A DNA stretch of 64,000 nt from Rufibacter latericius (GCF_003721515.1 NZ_RJJD01000004.1:62001-126000), one strand, 5' to 3'. Shown: positions 8,628-17,230, counted from the first letter of the stretch. Numbers and translations: made by a program. Notes: generated by a model not told the origin, from the sequence alone.

Positions 8628-10826
8628 CTACAAATTCCGCAGCACGAACTCGGTCATTTTGGTGAACAGGTGGATGCTGGTGTTGCCGCCGCTGATGCCG
8701 TGGTTCCGGTTAGGGTAGTAGGCGCTCTCAAACGGAATATTGGCTTTCACCAAGGCGTTCGTCATCTCAATGGAGTTCTGGAAATGTACATTGTCATCAC
8801 CGGTGCCGTGGATGAGCAGGTACTTGCCGCGCAGTTTGTTCGCGTGGGTGATGGGCGAGTTGTCGTCGTAGCCTTTGGCGTTGTCCTGCGGCAGTTTAAG
8901 GAAGCGCTCGGTGTAAATAGAGTCATAGAAGCGCCAGTTAATTACCGGAGCCACCGCAATGGCGGCTTTGAACACATCGGCGCCTTTGGTGATGGCCAGC
9001 GAGCTCATGTAGCCCCCGAAGCTCCAGCCCCAGATCCCGATGCGGCTTTTGTCCACATACGGCAGGTTGCCCAAATGCTTCGCGCCTTCAATCTGATCGA
9101 TGACTTCATAGTGGCCCAGGTTGCCGTATGTCATCTTCTTGAACTCCGCGCCGCGTCCGCCGGTACCCCGGTTATCAATCACCGCGATAATGTAGCCTTG
9201 CTTAGTAAGGTAGCTATGCCATAAGTAGTTACGGCCTCTCCAGCTGTCTACAACTTCCTGGCTGCCCGGGCCGCTGTACTGGAACATCAGCACCGGGTAC
9301 TTCTTGTTCGAGTCAAAATCAGCGGGCTTGATGGTGTAACCGTTCAGCGTCACGTTCTCAGAGGTCTTGAACTGGAAGAACTCGGGCTTGGGCAGGTTAT
9401 AGGTAGCCAAGGTGTTCTTCAGGGTCTCATTACTCTCCAATACCTTAATCTGCTTGCCGTCTGAGGTGTGCAAGCTTACCACTTGCGGCGTGGTGATGGT
9501 GGAGTAGTAGTCCAGGTAGTATTTGAAATCGCGGCTCAGGTTTATGGTGTGCGTGCCTTTGGCTGGCGTAAGGCTTTTCTTGTTCTTGCCGTTCAACCCG
9601 ATGCTGTACAAATGGCGCTCCATCGGCGAAGCCTCAGTGGAGGTGAAATACACCACGTTGTTCTTTTCGTCCACGCCATAGAAGCTGCTCACTTCCCACT
9701 TGCCCTTCGTGATCTGGCGCACCAGCTTGCCGTTCATGTCATACAGATAGAGATGGTTGAAACCGTCTTTCTCCGAGCTGTGCACAAACTGCTTGCCGTT
9801 GGCTAAATACGTCAAATCATCGGTGATGTCAATGTAGGCATTGTCGGTTTCCTTCAGAACCACTTTGCTTTGGCAGGTCTGCGTGTTGGCGTGCAGGATC
9901 TCCAGCGTGTTCTGCAGGCGGTTCATGCGCCGGATGGACAACAAATTAGGCGTGTTGGTCCAGTTGATGCGCGGAATGTATTGGTCGGCCTCAGTGCCGG
10001 TTTCCATCTTCATGGTTTTACCCGATGCAAGGTCGAAGGTGTAAATCGCTACGGTGGCGTTTTTCTCGCCGGCCTTCGGGTACTTGAACTTGTAGTCCTG
10101 CGGATACAGCGGGCCCCACATCTGCATGTTGTACTCCGGCACCTGACTCTCATCGAACTTGTAGAACGCGATCTGGTTTCCCTGCGGCGACCATAAGAAG
10201 GCCTGCGCGAAGCTGAATTCCTCTTCGTACACCCAATCCGTACCGCCGTTGATAATAAAGTTCCACTTGCCGTCGGTGGTAATCTGGCGCTCCTGCATGG
10301 AAGCCAGGTCCACGTAGAACAGGTTGTTGTCGCGCACGAAGGCCACGTACTTATTATCCGGCGAGAAGGTGGCGTAGCTCTGCTTGCCGCCCTGGCTCAG
10401 TTTCTGCAATTTCTTGCTGGCGCGGTCATAGACGTAGAAATGGCCTTTGCTGCTGCGGCGGTAAATGGGTTCGTGCTCGGCCTCGAACAAGATTTTGGTC
10501 TCATCTGCGCTGAAGCTGTAATCATCGTACTCCAGCGTCTTGCCGTTTACCTGAATGGCCTCGCCCTCAATGATGGTGCTCACCGGCTGACCAGTAGTCA
10601 CATCTACCTGCACAATGTCCACGGCTTGGTTGGCCTGGTCGGCTACCTGGCTGGAGTAGAACTGGCCGTTGCGCATCCAGTTCACGCCGTACACCGATTT
10701 GGCCTGGAACGTGCCTTTCCGGAAAATGTCGTCTAAATCAAAGTCTCGTTTCTGCTGAGCCTGGGTGCTCACCGCCATTAAAAGGCAGGATGCCGCTACA
10801 AGCCAGCGGTTCATTCTATGTTTCAT
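8628..10826 (-). CDS. Dipeptidyl peptidase IV-type S9 family peptidase
   Basis: About 732 residues. A secreted or periplasmic serine peptidase that releases N-terminal dipeptides, typically X-Pro. After a signal peptide ending near TQA-Q comes an eight-bladed beta-propeller (DPPIV_N, about 90-450) with the paired glutamates in WVYEEEFSF that hold the substrate N-terminus, then the alpha/beta-hydrolase domain with nucleophile GWSFGGY, Asp in GTGDDNVHF and His in NRNHGISGG. The frame is open upstream to 10865 (TTG), but ATG at 10826 or 10814 gives a proper signal peptide. It stands alone, flanked by a terminator and an inverted-repeat element. Confidence 0.93.
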   Translation of the reverse strand: MKHRMNRWLVAASCLLMAVSTQAQQKRDFDLDDIFRKGTFQAKSVYGVNWMRNGQFYSSQVADQANQAVDIVQVDVTTGQPVSTIIEGEAIQVNGKTLEYDDYSFSADETKILFEAEHEPIYRRSSKGHFYVYDRASKKLQKLSQGGKQSYATFSPDNKYVAFVRDNNLFYVDLASMQERQITTDGKWNFIINGGTDWVYEEEFSFAQAFLWSPQGNQIAFYKFDESQVPEYNMQMWGPLYPQDYKFKYPKAGEKNATVAIYTFDLASGKTMKMETGTEADQYIPRINWTNTPNLLSIRRMNRLQNTLEILHANTQTCQSKVVLKETDNAYIDITDDLTYLANGKQFVHSSEKDGFNHLYLYDMNGKLVRQITKGKWEVSSFYGVDEKNNVVYFTSTEASPMERHLYSIGLNGKNKKSLTPAKGTHTINLSRDFKYYLDYYSTITTPQVVSLHTSDGKQIKVLESNETLKNTLATYNLPKPEFFQFKTSENVTLNGYTIKPADFDSNKKYPVLMFQYSGPGSQEVVDSWRGRNYLWHSYLTKQGYIIAVIDNRGTGGRGAEFKKMTYGNLGHYEVIDQIEGAKHLGNLPYVDKSRIGIWGWSFGGYMSSLAITKGADVFKAAIAVAPVINWRFYDSIYTERFLKLPQDNAKGYDDNSPITHANKLRGKYLLIHGTGDDNVHFQNSIEMTNALVKANIPFESAYYPNRNHGISGGNTSIHLFTKMTEFVLRNL

Positions 10827-10899
10827 TCGGTTTGTTAGAAAGTTCGTAGCGTTAAATTTAGACAATTATTTTGGATAGGAGACAGCCGAAGGAACGTTC

Positions 10900-10936
10900 G
10901 TTTTAGGAGTGTTTTAGAAAAAACAGCTCCTAAATA
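10900..10936 (+). repeat. Dispersed palindromic element
   Basis: Left arm CGTTTTAGGAGTG, centre TTTTAGAAAA, right arm CAGCTCCTAAATA; the GGAG/CTCC arm core is different from most copies but still pairs. Confidence 0.55.
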
Positions 10937-10955
10937 CCTTTCAGTAGAGGCTTTC

Positions 10956-11027
10956 TATGGCGCGGAAGTTACTTCCGTGCCTAACTAAAAAGTATTTGTA
11001 AGTCACGGAAGTAACTTCCGCGCCATA
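10956..11027. repeat. REP-like inverted repeat pair
   Basis: Two perfect 24-base inverted arms (10956-10979 and 11004-11027) separated by 24 bases. Each arm begins TATGGCGCG, contains its own small palindrome GGAAGTTACTTCC and ends CGTG. Same architecture as the pair at 49209-49304 but with a different hairpin core. Confidence 0.8.
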
Positions 11028-11078
11028 TTTGAATGTTGGAATTAAAGAAATAGAAGCATTCACTCAATCATTCATTCA

Positions 11079-12521
11079 TCAAAGCTTGATACACACGTTC
11101 TGCGGATCAGTGAAGAAGCGGAGGGCTTCCCAGCCGCCTTCCCGGCCTACCCCGCTTTGCTTGGTTCCTCCGAAGGGCGTGCGTAAATCCCGCAGGAGCC
11201 AGGTGTTCACCCACACAATACCGGATTGCAATTGGTGCGCCACCCGGTGGGCGCGGGTAAGGTCCTGCGTCCAGACGGAAGCAGCGAGGCCGTATTGCGT
11301 ATAGTTGGCGCAGGTGAGGGCCTCTTCCTCTGTGTCAAAAGGCATCAGCGTGACCACCGGCCCGAAGATTTCCTCGGTATTGGTGCGGCAGGTATGCGAA
11401 AGTCCTTCAAAGACGGTGGGCTGGAGGAAATATCCGTTCGCGCAACGTCCCTCCAGGTGCACGCGTTCGCCGCCGGAGAGCAGCGTGCCGCCCTCTTCCT
11501 GCGCCAGCGCGATGTACTGCTGCACTTTCTGCAAATGCGCGGCCGAGACTAATGCACCCATGTTGGAGCCCGCTTCCAGCGGATCACCGACCCGCAGGTT
11601 TTCGACCTTTTTCAGAAAAGCAGCCTTGAAACGCGCGTACAGCGGACGTTCTATTAAAATACGCGAGCCGCAGAGACAGATCTGCCCTTGGTTGGCGAAG
11701 GCGGCCTGCACGGCAGTGGTCACGGTCTTCTCGAAGTCACAATCGGCGAAGATGACGGTGGCGTTCTTGCCACCCAATTCCAGCGAGAGTTTTTTGAACA
11801 TTGGGGCCGCCGCGCGGGCGATGGTTTTGCCGGTTTGGGTGCCGCCGGTGAAGGAAATGGCCTTCACTTCGGGGTGCTCGCACAGTGGCGCGCCCACTTT
11901 GGGGCCGGTGCCGTGCACGATGTTCAGTACGCCCGCGGGCAGTCCGGCCTCTATACACAGTTCCGCCAGTAGATGGGCAGTGTACGGCGTGATCTCAGAG
12001 GGTTTGGCCACCACGCAGTTTCCGGCGGCTAGGGCGGGGGCAAACTTCCATGTGAACAGATACAGGGGAAGGTTCCACGGGGAAATACAGGCCACTACAC
12101 CCAGCGGTTTGCGCACCGTGTAGTTCACGGCCACGCCTTCCATGGTGTGGGCCTCGGACGCGAAGTGTTGCACACCCGTCCCGAAGAAAAACAGGTTGCT
12201 GCTGGCCCTCGGAATGTCAACGGTCCTGGAGAGCGAAAGCGGTTTTCCGTTATCAGTGGTTTCGGCTTCGGCTAAGCGTTCCAGGTTCTGGTCAATCAGT
12301 TCAGAGAGCTTTATCAGGAAACGGCCCCGTTTCTCCGCGGAAAGCGCAGACCAGGCCGGAAACGCCGCTTGCGCCGCCTCTACTGCTACCTGCACATCCC
12401 GCTCGTCAGAATCCGGAATCTGCGAATACACCTCGCCGGTGCTCGGGTTGATGTTGGGCAGGTAGGTGCCAGAGATGGGAGCCGTGAAGGTGCCGTTGAT
12501 GTAGTTCTGGAGGTGCAGCAT
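11079..12521 (-). CDS. Aldehyde dehydrogenase, 2-aminomuconate-semialdehyde type
   Basis: A 480-residue NAD-dependent aldehyde dehydrogenase. Visible are the NAD/active-site elements PWNLPLYLFTWK, FTGGTQTGK, the general-base glutamate in LELGGKN, the catalytic cysteine in NQGQICLCGSR, and EIFGPVV. The Cys-Leu-Cys active-site context is that of ALDH8A1/AmnC/NbaE enzymes, which oxidise 2-aminomuconate 6-semialdehyde to 2-aminomuconate (known of the family). Together with the dioxygenase and decarboxylase genes nearby this supports a role in 3-hydroxyanthranilate breakdown; the exact substrate is inferred. It is the last gene of a minus-strand group (SDR, membrane protein, ALDH). Confidence 0.85.
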   Translation of the reverse strand: MLHLQNYINGTFTAPISGTYLPNINPSTGEVYSQIPDSDERDVQVAVEAAQAAFPAWSALSAEKRGRFLIKLSELIDQNLERLAEAETTDNGKPLSLSRTVDIPRASSNLFFFGTGVQHFASEAHTMEGVAVNYTVRKPLGVVACISPWNLPLYLFTWKFAPALAAGNCVVAKPSEITPYTAHLLAELCIEAGLPAGVLNIVHGTGPKVGAPLCEHPEVKAISFTGGTQTGKTIARAAAPMFKKLSLELGGKNATVIFADCDFEKTVTTAVQAAFANQGQICLCGSRILIERPLYARFKAAFLKKVENLRVGDPLEAGSNMGALVSAAHLQKVQQYIALAQEEGGTLLSGGERVHLEGRCANGYFLQPTVFEGLSHTCRTNTEEIFGPVVTLMPFDTEEEALTCANYTQYGLAASVWTQDLTRAHRVAHQLQSGIVWVNTWLLRDLRTPFGGTKQSGVGREGGWEALRFFTDPQNVCIKL

Positions 12522-12578
12522 ACAGCAGTTGTTTATCTAAAGAGCAGTTCTGAAAGGAGGCATCACGAAAAGCCGAGG

Positions 12579-13016
12579 TCAGTTCATATAGTTGGCTGTA
12601 CTCCAGAAGAGATACACGATAATAGCTGAAAGGACTAGGCCTCCGAGCACGTTTATCGCTAACAGTTTATGGTGCCAGTCTTTCAGGAACCAAACCAGTC
12701 CGGCGAAGCATAGGCAGAACACCGCAATCAGGAATCCGCCCAAATAAAAGAAGAAAGGCAGGGCCAACGCAGGGAGAACAAGAAAAGCCAGCGCCAGGTA
12801 GATGCACAGCTTGAGGTTCTGGTTCCCGAGCAAAGGTTTGAGAAGTTCTGAAATGGACAGCAGCAGAAACGGCAGAAACAGAAGCGCCATAAAGAAGATG
12901 AGCAGCACCGCCATGCCTCCCTCTTTTATAAAAAGGATGGTCAATATGATGGAGGTGAGCGAAAACCCAACGGCTTGGTAAAGGCTTAAGTAGAAGTTGA
13001 GTTTCTTCTGTTTCAC
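12579..13016 (-). CDS. Small integral membrane protein, unknown function
   Basis: 145 residues from a GTG start, with four or five predicted membrane helices (about 10-30, 34-57, 69-90, 93-108 and 117-138) and little soluble sequence. I do not recognise the family. It lies 57 bases upstream of the aldehyde dehydrogenase and 35 bases downstream of the SDR, in the same direction, so it is probably cotranscribed with them. No transport or enzymatic motif is visible. Confidence 0.7.
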   Translation of the reverse strand: MKQKKLNFYLSLYQAVGFSLTSIILTILFIKEGGMAVLLIFFMALLFLPFLLLSISELLKPLLGNQNLKLCIYLALAFLVLPALALPFFFYLGGFLIAVFCLCFAGLVWFLKDWHHKLLAINVLGGLVLSAIIVYLFWSTANYMN

Positions 13017-13051
13017 GGGTGTTGAGGGGAAAGGTCTTTGCTTCTTATTGA

Positions 13052-13840
13052 TTACAGGTTACCTAATCGTCCGCCGTCTACCGGAACGTTGATGCCGTTG
13101 ATGTAGCCTGCGGCGGGCGATGCCAGAAACGCAGCGGCAGCAGCGACTTCGGCAGGTTCCGCAAATCGGTTGGCTGGAATGCCGGCCAGCATTTCCTTTT
13201 CGATTTCTTCTCTTTGGAGGCCGGTTTTCTGCATCCTGGTTACAATAAGCGAGTGGTGCCTGGCAGTAAGTGTGGCACCGGGCAGCACGTTATTTACTGT
13301 AATGCCAAAGGGAGCCAGTTCAAAGGAAAGCGTCTTTGCCCAATTAGCCACGGCCCCCCTGATGGTGTTGGAAACGCCCAAGCCTTTGATGGGCTGCTTC
13401 ACCGAAGTAGAGATGATGTTGATGATTCTGCCATACCCAGCTTCTTTCATATACGGGGTAACGGCCTGCACCAGCACGTGGTTAGACAGCAGGTGCGCCG
13501 CGAAAGCACTCTCAAATTCTTCCAGAGCTGCATCCAGGGCTGGTCCGCCCGCTGGTCCGCCGGTGTTGTTCACCAGAATATGGGCTTGGCCGATTTTTGA
13601 TAAATGAGCCTCTAAACGCTCCTGCACTTCCCGGGGGCGGCTGAAATCTGCCACTACGTACTGGTGCTGCTGACCCGCATCAGTGGAAAGTTCTTTAACT
13701 GTTTCTTGTAGGCGTTCTTCGTTTCTGGCTACTATGGTAACAGTGGCGCCCATCAGCGCTAACTCCAAGGCTACTGCTTTGCCTATGCCCTGCGTACTGC
13801 CGCAGACTACGGCGTGCTTGTGCTGTAAATTCAAATCCAT
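13052..13840 (-). CDS. SDR-family oxidoreductase lacking the YxxxK motif
   Basis: A 262-residue short-chain dehydrogenase/reductase. The cofactor loop GSTQGIGKA (14-22), the structural NNTGG (91-95) and the ISTS serine region (143-146) are present, and the C-terminal PVDGG is typical. Where the catalytic Tyr-x-x-x-Lys should stand, the sequence reads S157-N-T-I-R161 followed by GAV. Either the enzyme uses a different acid/base or it is not a normal dehydrogenase. It heads the minus-strand group with the membrane protein and aldehyde dehydrogenase, opposite the dioxygenase gene, so it may belong to the same pathway. Confidence 0.85.
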   Translation of the reverse strand: MDLNLQHKHAVVCGSTQGIGKAVALELALMGATVTIVARNEERLQETVKELSTDAGQQHQYVVADFSRPREVQERLEAHLSKIGQAHILVNNTGGPAGGPALDAALEEFESAFAAHLLSNHVLVQAVTPYMKEAGYGRIINIISTSVKQPIKGLGVSNTIRGAVANWAKTLSFELAPFGITVNNVLPGATLTARHHSLIVTRMQKTGLQREEIEKEMLAGIPANRFAEPAEVAAAAAFLASPAAGYINGINVPVDGGRLGNL

Positions 13841-13880
13841 AAAAGTAAATGTACAGATTATTATGGAGCAGGAAATGAGT

Positions 13881-13917
13881 GTTTCAAGGCTGCTTTTCAG
13901 AAATCGGCTTCAAAGCG
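13881..13917 (+). repeat. Dispersed palindromic element between SDR and dioxygenase
   Basis: Left arm GTTTCAAGGCTG, centre CTTTTCAGAAATC, right arm GGCTTCAAAGC. This copy lies in a divergent promoter region instead of downstream of a gene, so termination cannot be its only role. Confidence 0.55.
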
Positions 13918-14005
13918 GCGTCTATCTTTTCTGCAGGAGGTTTCGTACCTTGGAGCAGTCTCGGGCACACACCGGGCAAGCATTGTTTACCCAAACGCTA
14001 CTACC

Positions 14006-14533
14006 ATGGCCTTACAACCTGCCTTCAACTTCAAGAAATGGATAGACGAACACCGCCACCTGCTCAAGCCGCCGGTGGGCAACCAACAGGTGTACAAAGA
14101 CAACAAAGACTTTATTGTGATGGTAGTGGGCGGACCCAACTCGCGCAAAGATTACCACATCAACAACGGTGAGGAGTTCTTCTTCCAACTGGAAGGTGAC
14201 ATCGTGCTAAAGGTCATTGACAACGGCGAGTTCAAAGACATCCACATCAACGAAGGCGATATCTTCCTGCTTCCACCCAACGTACCGCACTCACCGCGCC
14301 GTGGTCCCAACACCGTGGGCCTAGTGATGGAACGCTATCGCAACGAAAACGAAATGGACGGTTTCCAGTGGTACTGCGAAAACTGCAACAACAAACTGTA
14401 CGAGGAGTTTATTCCAGTGTCAGACATCGTGGGGCAGTTGCCCGTGGTGATGAACGCTTTCTGGGCTTCAGACGAAAAACGCACTTGCTCTAACTGCGGT
14501 GAGGTGATGGCAAAGCCGATTGTGGCGCAGTAG
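14006..14533 (+). CDS. nbaC: 3-hydroxyanthranilate 3,4-dioxygenase
   Basis: A 175-residue cupin that opens the ring of 3-hydroxyanthranilate to give 2-amino-3-carboxymuconate 6-semialdehyde (ACMS). The iron ligands His51, Glu57 and His95 and the substrate arginines Arg47 and Arg99 are all present with the same numbering as the characterised Cupriavidus enzyme. The bacterial-type second metal site is present too: Cys124-x-x-Cys127 and Cys161-x-x-Cys164. Full length. It is divergent from the SDR/ALDH group; a weak -7-like TACCTTGG lies at 13946-13953. Confidence 0.95.
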   Translation: MALQPAFNFKKWIDEHRHLLKPPVGNQQVYKDNKDFIVMVVGGPNSRKDYHINNGEEFFFQLEGDIVLKVIDNGEFKDIHINEGDIFLLPPNVPHSPRRGPNTVGLVMERYRNENEMDGFQWYCENCNNKLYEEFIPVSDIVGQLPVVMNAFWASDEKRTCSNCGEVMAKPIVAQ

Positions 14534-14620
14534 TGAAGTACTTCTCCCCCTGCCATCCTGAAAGGGACTTGTAGCTAATAGGTTAGAAGAACTTAGTTTT
14601 AAACAGACCTATATTTTATC

Positions 14621-14628
14621 TAGTTTTG
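14621..14628 (+). promoter_or_regulatory. -7 box of the toxin-antitoxin operon
   Basis: TAGTTTTG, exact TAnnTTTG. It covers the in-frame TTG at 14626, ruling that codon out as the start. Confidence 0.5.
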
Positions 14629-14631
14629 GTT

Positions 14632-14655
14632 CTAGCAAGTAAACTAGCAAGTAAA
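14632..14655 (+). repeat. Two perfect 12-base direct repeats in the TA leader
   Basis: CTAGCAAGTAAA occurs twice head to tail (14632-14643 and 14644-14655), between the -7 box and the antitoxin ATG at 14662. A position right after the transcription start would suit an operator bound by the antitoxin (inference). Confidence 0.7.
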
Positions 14656-14661
14656 AGAGAT

Positions 14662-14898
14662 ATGCAAGAAGAACTCCTGAGTAGAATCACGATAAATCCC
14701 AACATCTGCCATGGTAAGCCTACTATTCGTGGTTTGCGTTATCCTGTAGACAGCATGCTTGAGCTTTTAGCCTCCGGCATGACCATAGAAGAACTTCTGG
14801 AAGATTACCCTGATTTGGAGAAGGAAGATTTTCTTGCCTGCCTTCAGTATGCCGCTAAGCTAACTCAAGTAAAAAGCATCTATAGAATAGCTTCATGA
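14662..14898 (+). CDS. DUF433 antitoxin
   Basis: 78 residues from the ATG at 14662. It has the DUF433 pattern: ITINPNICHGKPTIRGLRYPV, then a helix-turn-helix-like LASGMTIEELLEDYPDLEKEDFLACLQYA. Proteins of this family are usually paired with a DUF5615 PIN-like protein and are considered antitoxins. The last codons overlap the next gene by ATGA. The frame remains open upstream, but that part lies over the promoter and the direct repeats. Confidence 0.85.
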   Translation: MQEELLSRITINPNICHGKPTIRGLRYPVDSMLELLASGMTIEELLEDYPDLEKEDFLACLQYAAKLTQVKSIYRIAS

Positions 14899-15248
14899 AG
14901 TTTATTGTAGATGCCCAACTGCCCAAAACGCTTTCTGACTTCATCAAATCCAAAGGAGTGGATTCAATTCACACCCTTGAGTTGCCAGACAAGAATAAAA
15001 CGCAGGATGGATACATCACCCAATTAGCTTCTGAGCAGCAGTTCATTGTCATCACCAAAGACGCCGACTTTCTGGAATCTTATGTGTTGAGAAAAGAACC
15101 TCCTAAACTGTTGTTGATAAAAACCGGCAACATTAGGAATAGTGAGTTGATGGATCTGTTTGAAAAGCATATAGGAATGATCGTGGACCTCTTTCAAACA
15201 CATTCACTTATAGAGGTGTCTAAAACAGAAATTGTGGTGCACGCCTAA
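14895..15248 (+). CDS. DUF5615 PIN-like toxin candidate
   Basis: 117 residues. It belongs to the Mut7-C/PIN-like DUF5615 group: an N-terminal acidic residue in KFIVDAQLP (Asp6), and ITKDADF (about 54-60) with two more aspartates fit a nuclease-like metal site. Its start overlaps the antitoxin stop (ATGA), as in type II toxin-antitoxin operons. Toxicity is inferred from the family pairing; few members have been tested. Confidence 0.8.
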   Translation: MKFIVDAQLPKTLSDFIKSKGVDSIHTLELPDKNKTQDGYITQLASEQQFIVITKDADFLESYVLRKEPPKLLLIKTGNIRNSELMDLFEKHIGMIVDLFQTHSLIEVSKTEIVVHA

Positions 15249-15274
15249 GAAGGTTATGTTTCGCCTATAAACCA

Positions 15275-15310
15275 CAAAGGCCCACCTTCCCTAAAGAAAG
15301 CGGGCCTTTG
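15275..15310. terminator. Terminator between TA operon and yebC
   Basis: Arms CAAAGGCCC (15275-15283) and GGGCCTTTG (15302-15310) pair perfectly around an 18-base loop. Convergent genes lie on both sides. Confidence 0.6.
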
Positions 15311-15320
15311 CTATTATTTC

Positions 15321-15360
15321 CGTTTCAGAGCCGTTTTTCAGAAAACGGGCTTCAAACGCA
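15321..15360 (+). repeat. Dispersed palindromic element next to yebC stop
   Basis: One of the best-preserved copies: CGTTTCAGAGCCG, TTTTTCAGAAAA, CGGGCTTCAAACG. It ends two bases from the yebC stop codon. Confidence 0.7.
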
Positions 15361-15362
15361 TG

Positions 15363-16094
15363 TTATTCGTCTTCAGCGTCTTCTTTCATGTTGTGGTACA
15401 CGGCCTGTACGTCATCGTCCTCTTCCAAGCGGTCCAGGAGCTTGGTCATGTCTTCTTGGTGTTCCGGGGAAAGTTCTTTCAAGACGGTAGGGTAGCGCTG
15501 TAGTTCTGAGGTTTTCACGTGAATACCGCGCTCTTCCAGGGCTTTCTGCATGGCTCCGAAGTCACCGAAAGAGGTTTGGATGATGATTTCGTTCTCTTCC
15601 TCGTCTTTGTCAATGCTCTCCAGCCCGAAGTCAATCAAATCCAGTTCCAGTTCTTCCATGTCCAGGCCTTCGCCGTTCAAGTGGAACACGCCTTTGCGCT
15701 CAAAAATGAAGTCGAACTGGCCGGTGCGGCCTAGTTCTCCGCCGGTGCGGTTGAAGTGCATGCGCACGTTGGCCACGGTGCGGTTCACGTTATCGGTAGC
15801 GGTTTCTACCAGAACGGCCACGCCGTGTGGGCCATAACCCTCATATACTACCTCTGAGTAATCATTCTCTTCTTTGCCTTGGGCACGTTTAATGGCGGCT
15901 TCTACACGGTCTTTGGGCATGTTTACCCCTTTGGCGTTCTGGATGCACACGCGCAGACGGGCGTTGGTGTCTGGGTCAGGGCCTCCGGACTTCACGGCCA
16001 TCACAATCTCTTTCCCTATGCGGGTGAACTGCTTGGACATCATGTCCCAGCGTTTCATCTTCCGGGCTTTCCGGAACTCAAATGCTCTTCCCAT
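15363..16094 (-). CDS. YebC/PmpR family regulatory/translation factor
   Basis: About 243 residues starting at ATG 16094 (MGRAFEFRKARK). TACO1/YebC family: the start MGRAFEFRKA and the phrases KARKMKRWD, GPDPDTNARLR, NMPKDRVEAAIKRA and YEGYGPHGVA are diagnostic. Such proteins were described as DNA-binding regulators and more recently as helpers of translation through proline stretches. The frame stays open ten codons upstream, but family length supports the ATG. An acidic C-terminus is present. Confidence 0.93.
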   Translation of the reverse strand: MGRAFEFRKARKMKRWDMMSKQFTRIGKEIVMAVKSGGPDPDTNARLRVCIQNAKGVNMPKDRVEAAIKRAQGKEENDYSEVVYEGYGPHGVAVLVETATDNVNRTVANVRMHFNRTGGELGRTGQFDFIFERKGVFHLNGEGLDMEELELDLIDFGLESIDKDEEENEIIIQTSFGDFGAMQKALEERGIHVKTSELQRYPTVLKELSPEHQEDMTKLLDRLEEDDDVQAVYHNMKEDAEDE

Positions 16095-16160
16095 TGCAGT
16101 TAGTCTAAAACGAAGTACAAGCAAATATCGGGAAAAACGGCGGATGCCCCAAGCGGGTTG

Positions 16161-17021
16161 CTATACATGTTCGGCTAAATAATCTTCCAGAGTGCGCTTG
16201 CCCCTGAAAGGCGCCACGCAGTCGCGTTTGGTGACTTCCACAAAGAACGCCGCCTTCTCGTAAAGCGACCGGTTCACCAGGCGCACCACCGGTAAAAACG
16301 TGTTCACCACCCAATAGGGCACTTTAGGGATAGCCTTGGTTTTGCCAGCCGCCTTGCCCACCAACTCCACTAATTGCAGCCTAGAATACGTGACCGGGCC
16401 GCCCAGTTCAATAGTGTCTACCGGAAGGGTGAGCGCCTGTACGCAGGCTTCGGCTACCTCATGCTCATGAATAGGGTTGGTGACGTGGTGCCCGCTGCCA
16501 ATGGAAGCCAGCTTTCCCTTCCGGGCCATGGGCAGCAAATCCAGGAACGCCGAGAAAAGCGCAGGCGGTTTGATGATGCTATTCGGGATGCCGCTTTTCC
16601 TCAGGGCTCTGGTAAAATCTTCGTGCGCTTTGAAGTACGCCACATGCGGATATTTCTCGCCGCTGAACGCTGCCACGTACACAAACTTCTTCAGTTGGCG
16701 TCCGTGTTCCTGGGCCAGTCTGAGCACGTTCAGGTTGCCCTGGAAATCTACCTCGTGAAAGGATGTGCGGCTTTGGTCTGAGAGGCTGAGGCTTTTCCCA
16801 AGGGCCGAGATGATATAGTCCACACCCTCCAGTAAGGCAGGCGAAAGGGTCTCGGGGTCAGTAGGGTCGCAGACCACCACCTCGTTTACCCAAGGCAAAA
16901 GCTGCTCGGCTTTACGTTCGGTGCGGGCGGTGGCCCGGATGTTATACGATTGCTGTTTCAGCACTTCCAGTACCGAGGAACCCAGGCTTCCGGTGCTCCC
17001 TAAAACAAGGACAGTCTTCAT
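16161..17021 (-). CDS. NAD(P)-binding atypical SDR, NmrA/YwnB-like
   Basis: A 286-residue Rossmann protein with an N-terminal GSTGSLGSSVLEVL dinucleotide loop, an NAD-binding DPTDPETL segment, ISALGKS after strand 4, and FVYVAAFSGEKYP in the active-site region with no YxxxK. This is the extended/atypical SDR group that includes NmrA-like regulators, quinone reductases and epimerase-like enzymes; the substrate is unknown. It lies between ridA and yebC in the same direction, 67 bases from yebC, and may be unrelated to the kynurenine genes around it. Confidence 0.8.
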   Translation of the reverse strand: MKTVLVLGSTGSLGSSVLEVLKQQSYNIRATARTERKAEQLLPWVNEVVVCDPTDPETLSPALLEGVDYIISALGKSLSLSDQSRTSFHEVDFQGNLNVLRLAQEHGRQLKKFVYVAAFSGEKYPHVAYFKAHEDFTRALRKSGIPNSIIKPPALFSAFLDLLPMARKGKLASIGSGHHVTNPIHEHEVAEACVQALTLPVDTIELGGPVTYSRLQLVELVGKAAGKTKAIPKVPYWVVNTFLPVVRLVNRSLYEKAAFFVEVTKRDCVAPFRGKRTLEDYLAEHV

Positions 17022-17189
17022 AGGCAGGAGAGAAAAGGGGGGAGGTCATAATCCTACATTTCTCTAACCTAGCTCTTTTTTGCCGATTTTTCAAATAACG
17101 GTCGGTAAACTGCTGAAAATGCAAATGAAGGTGCGCTCTGTTATAGAATAGGTATTTGTCTGAAAAGTAGTACCAGAACGTAGCCAATC

Positions 17190-17229
17190 CGTTTAGAGGC
17201 TGTATTTGTGAAAAGGGCCTCTAAACAGG
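17190..17229 (+). repeat. Dispersed palindromic element next to the RidA stop
   Basis: CGTTTAGAGGCTG and GGGCCTCTAAACAG; the outer 10 bases pair (GTTTAGAGGC with GCCTCTAAAC). Located two bases from the stop codon of the downstream-facing gene. Confidence 0.65.
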
Positions 17230-17230
17230 T

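Noticed and set aside
14632-14655. Direct repeats considered as the beginning of a CRISPR array
   Set aside because: Only two 12-base units with no spacer and no cas genes.
16942-17187. 81-codon minus-strand open frame upstream of the NAD(P)-binding protein gene
   Set aside because: Overlaps the start of a solid gene in another frame and has no recognisable features.
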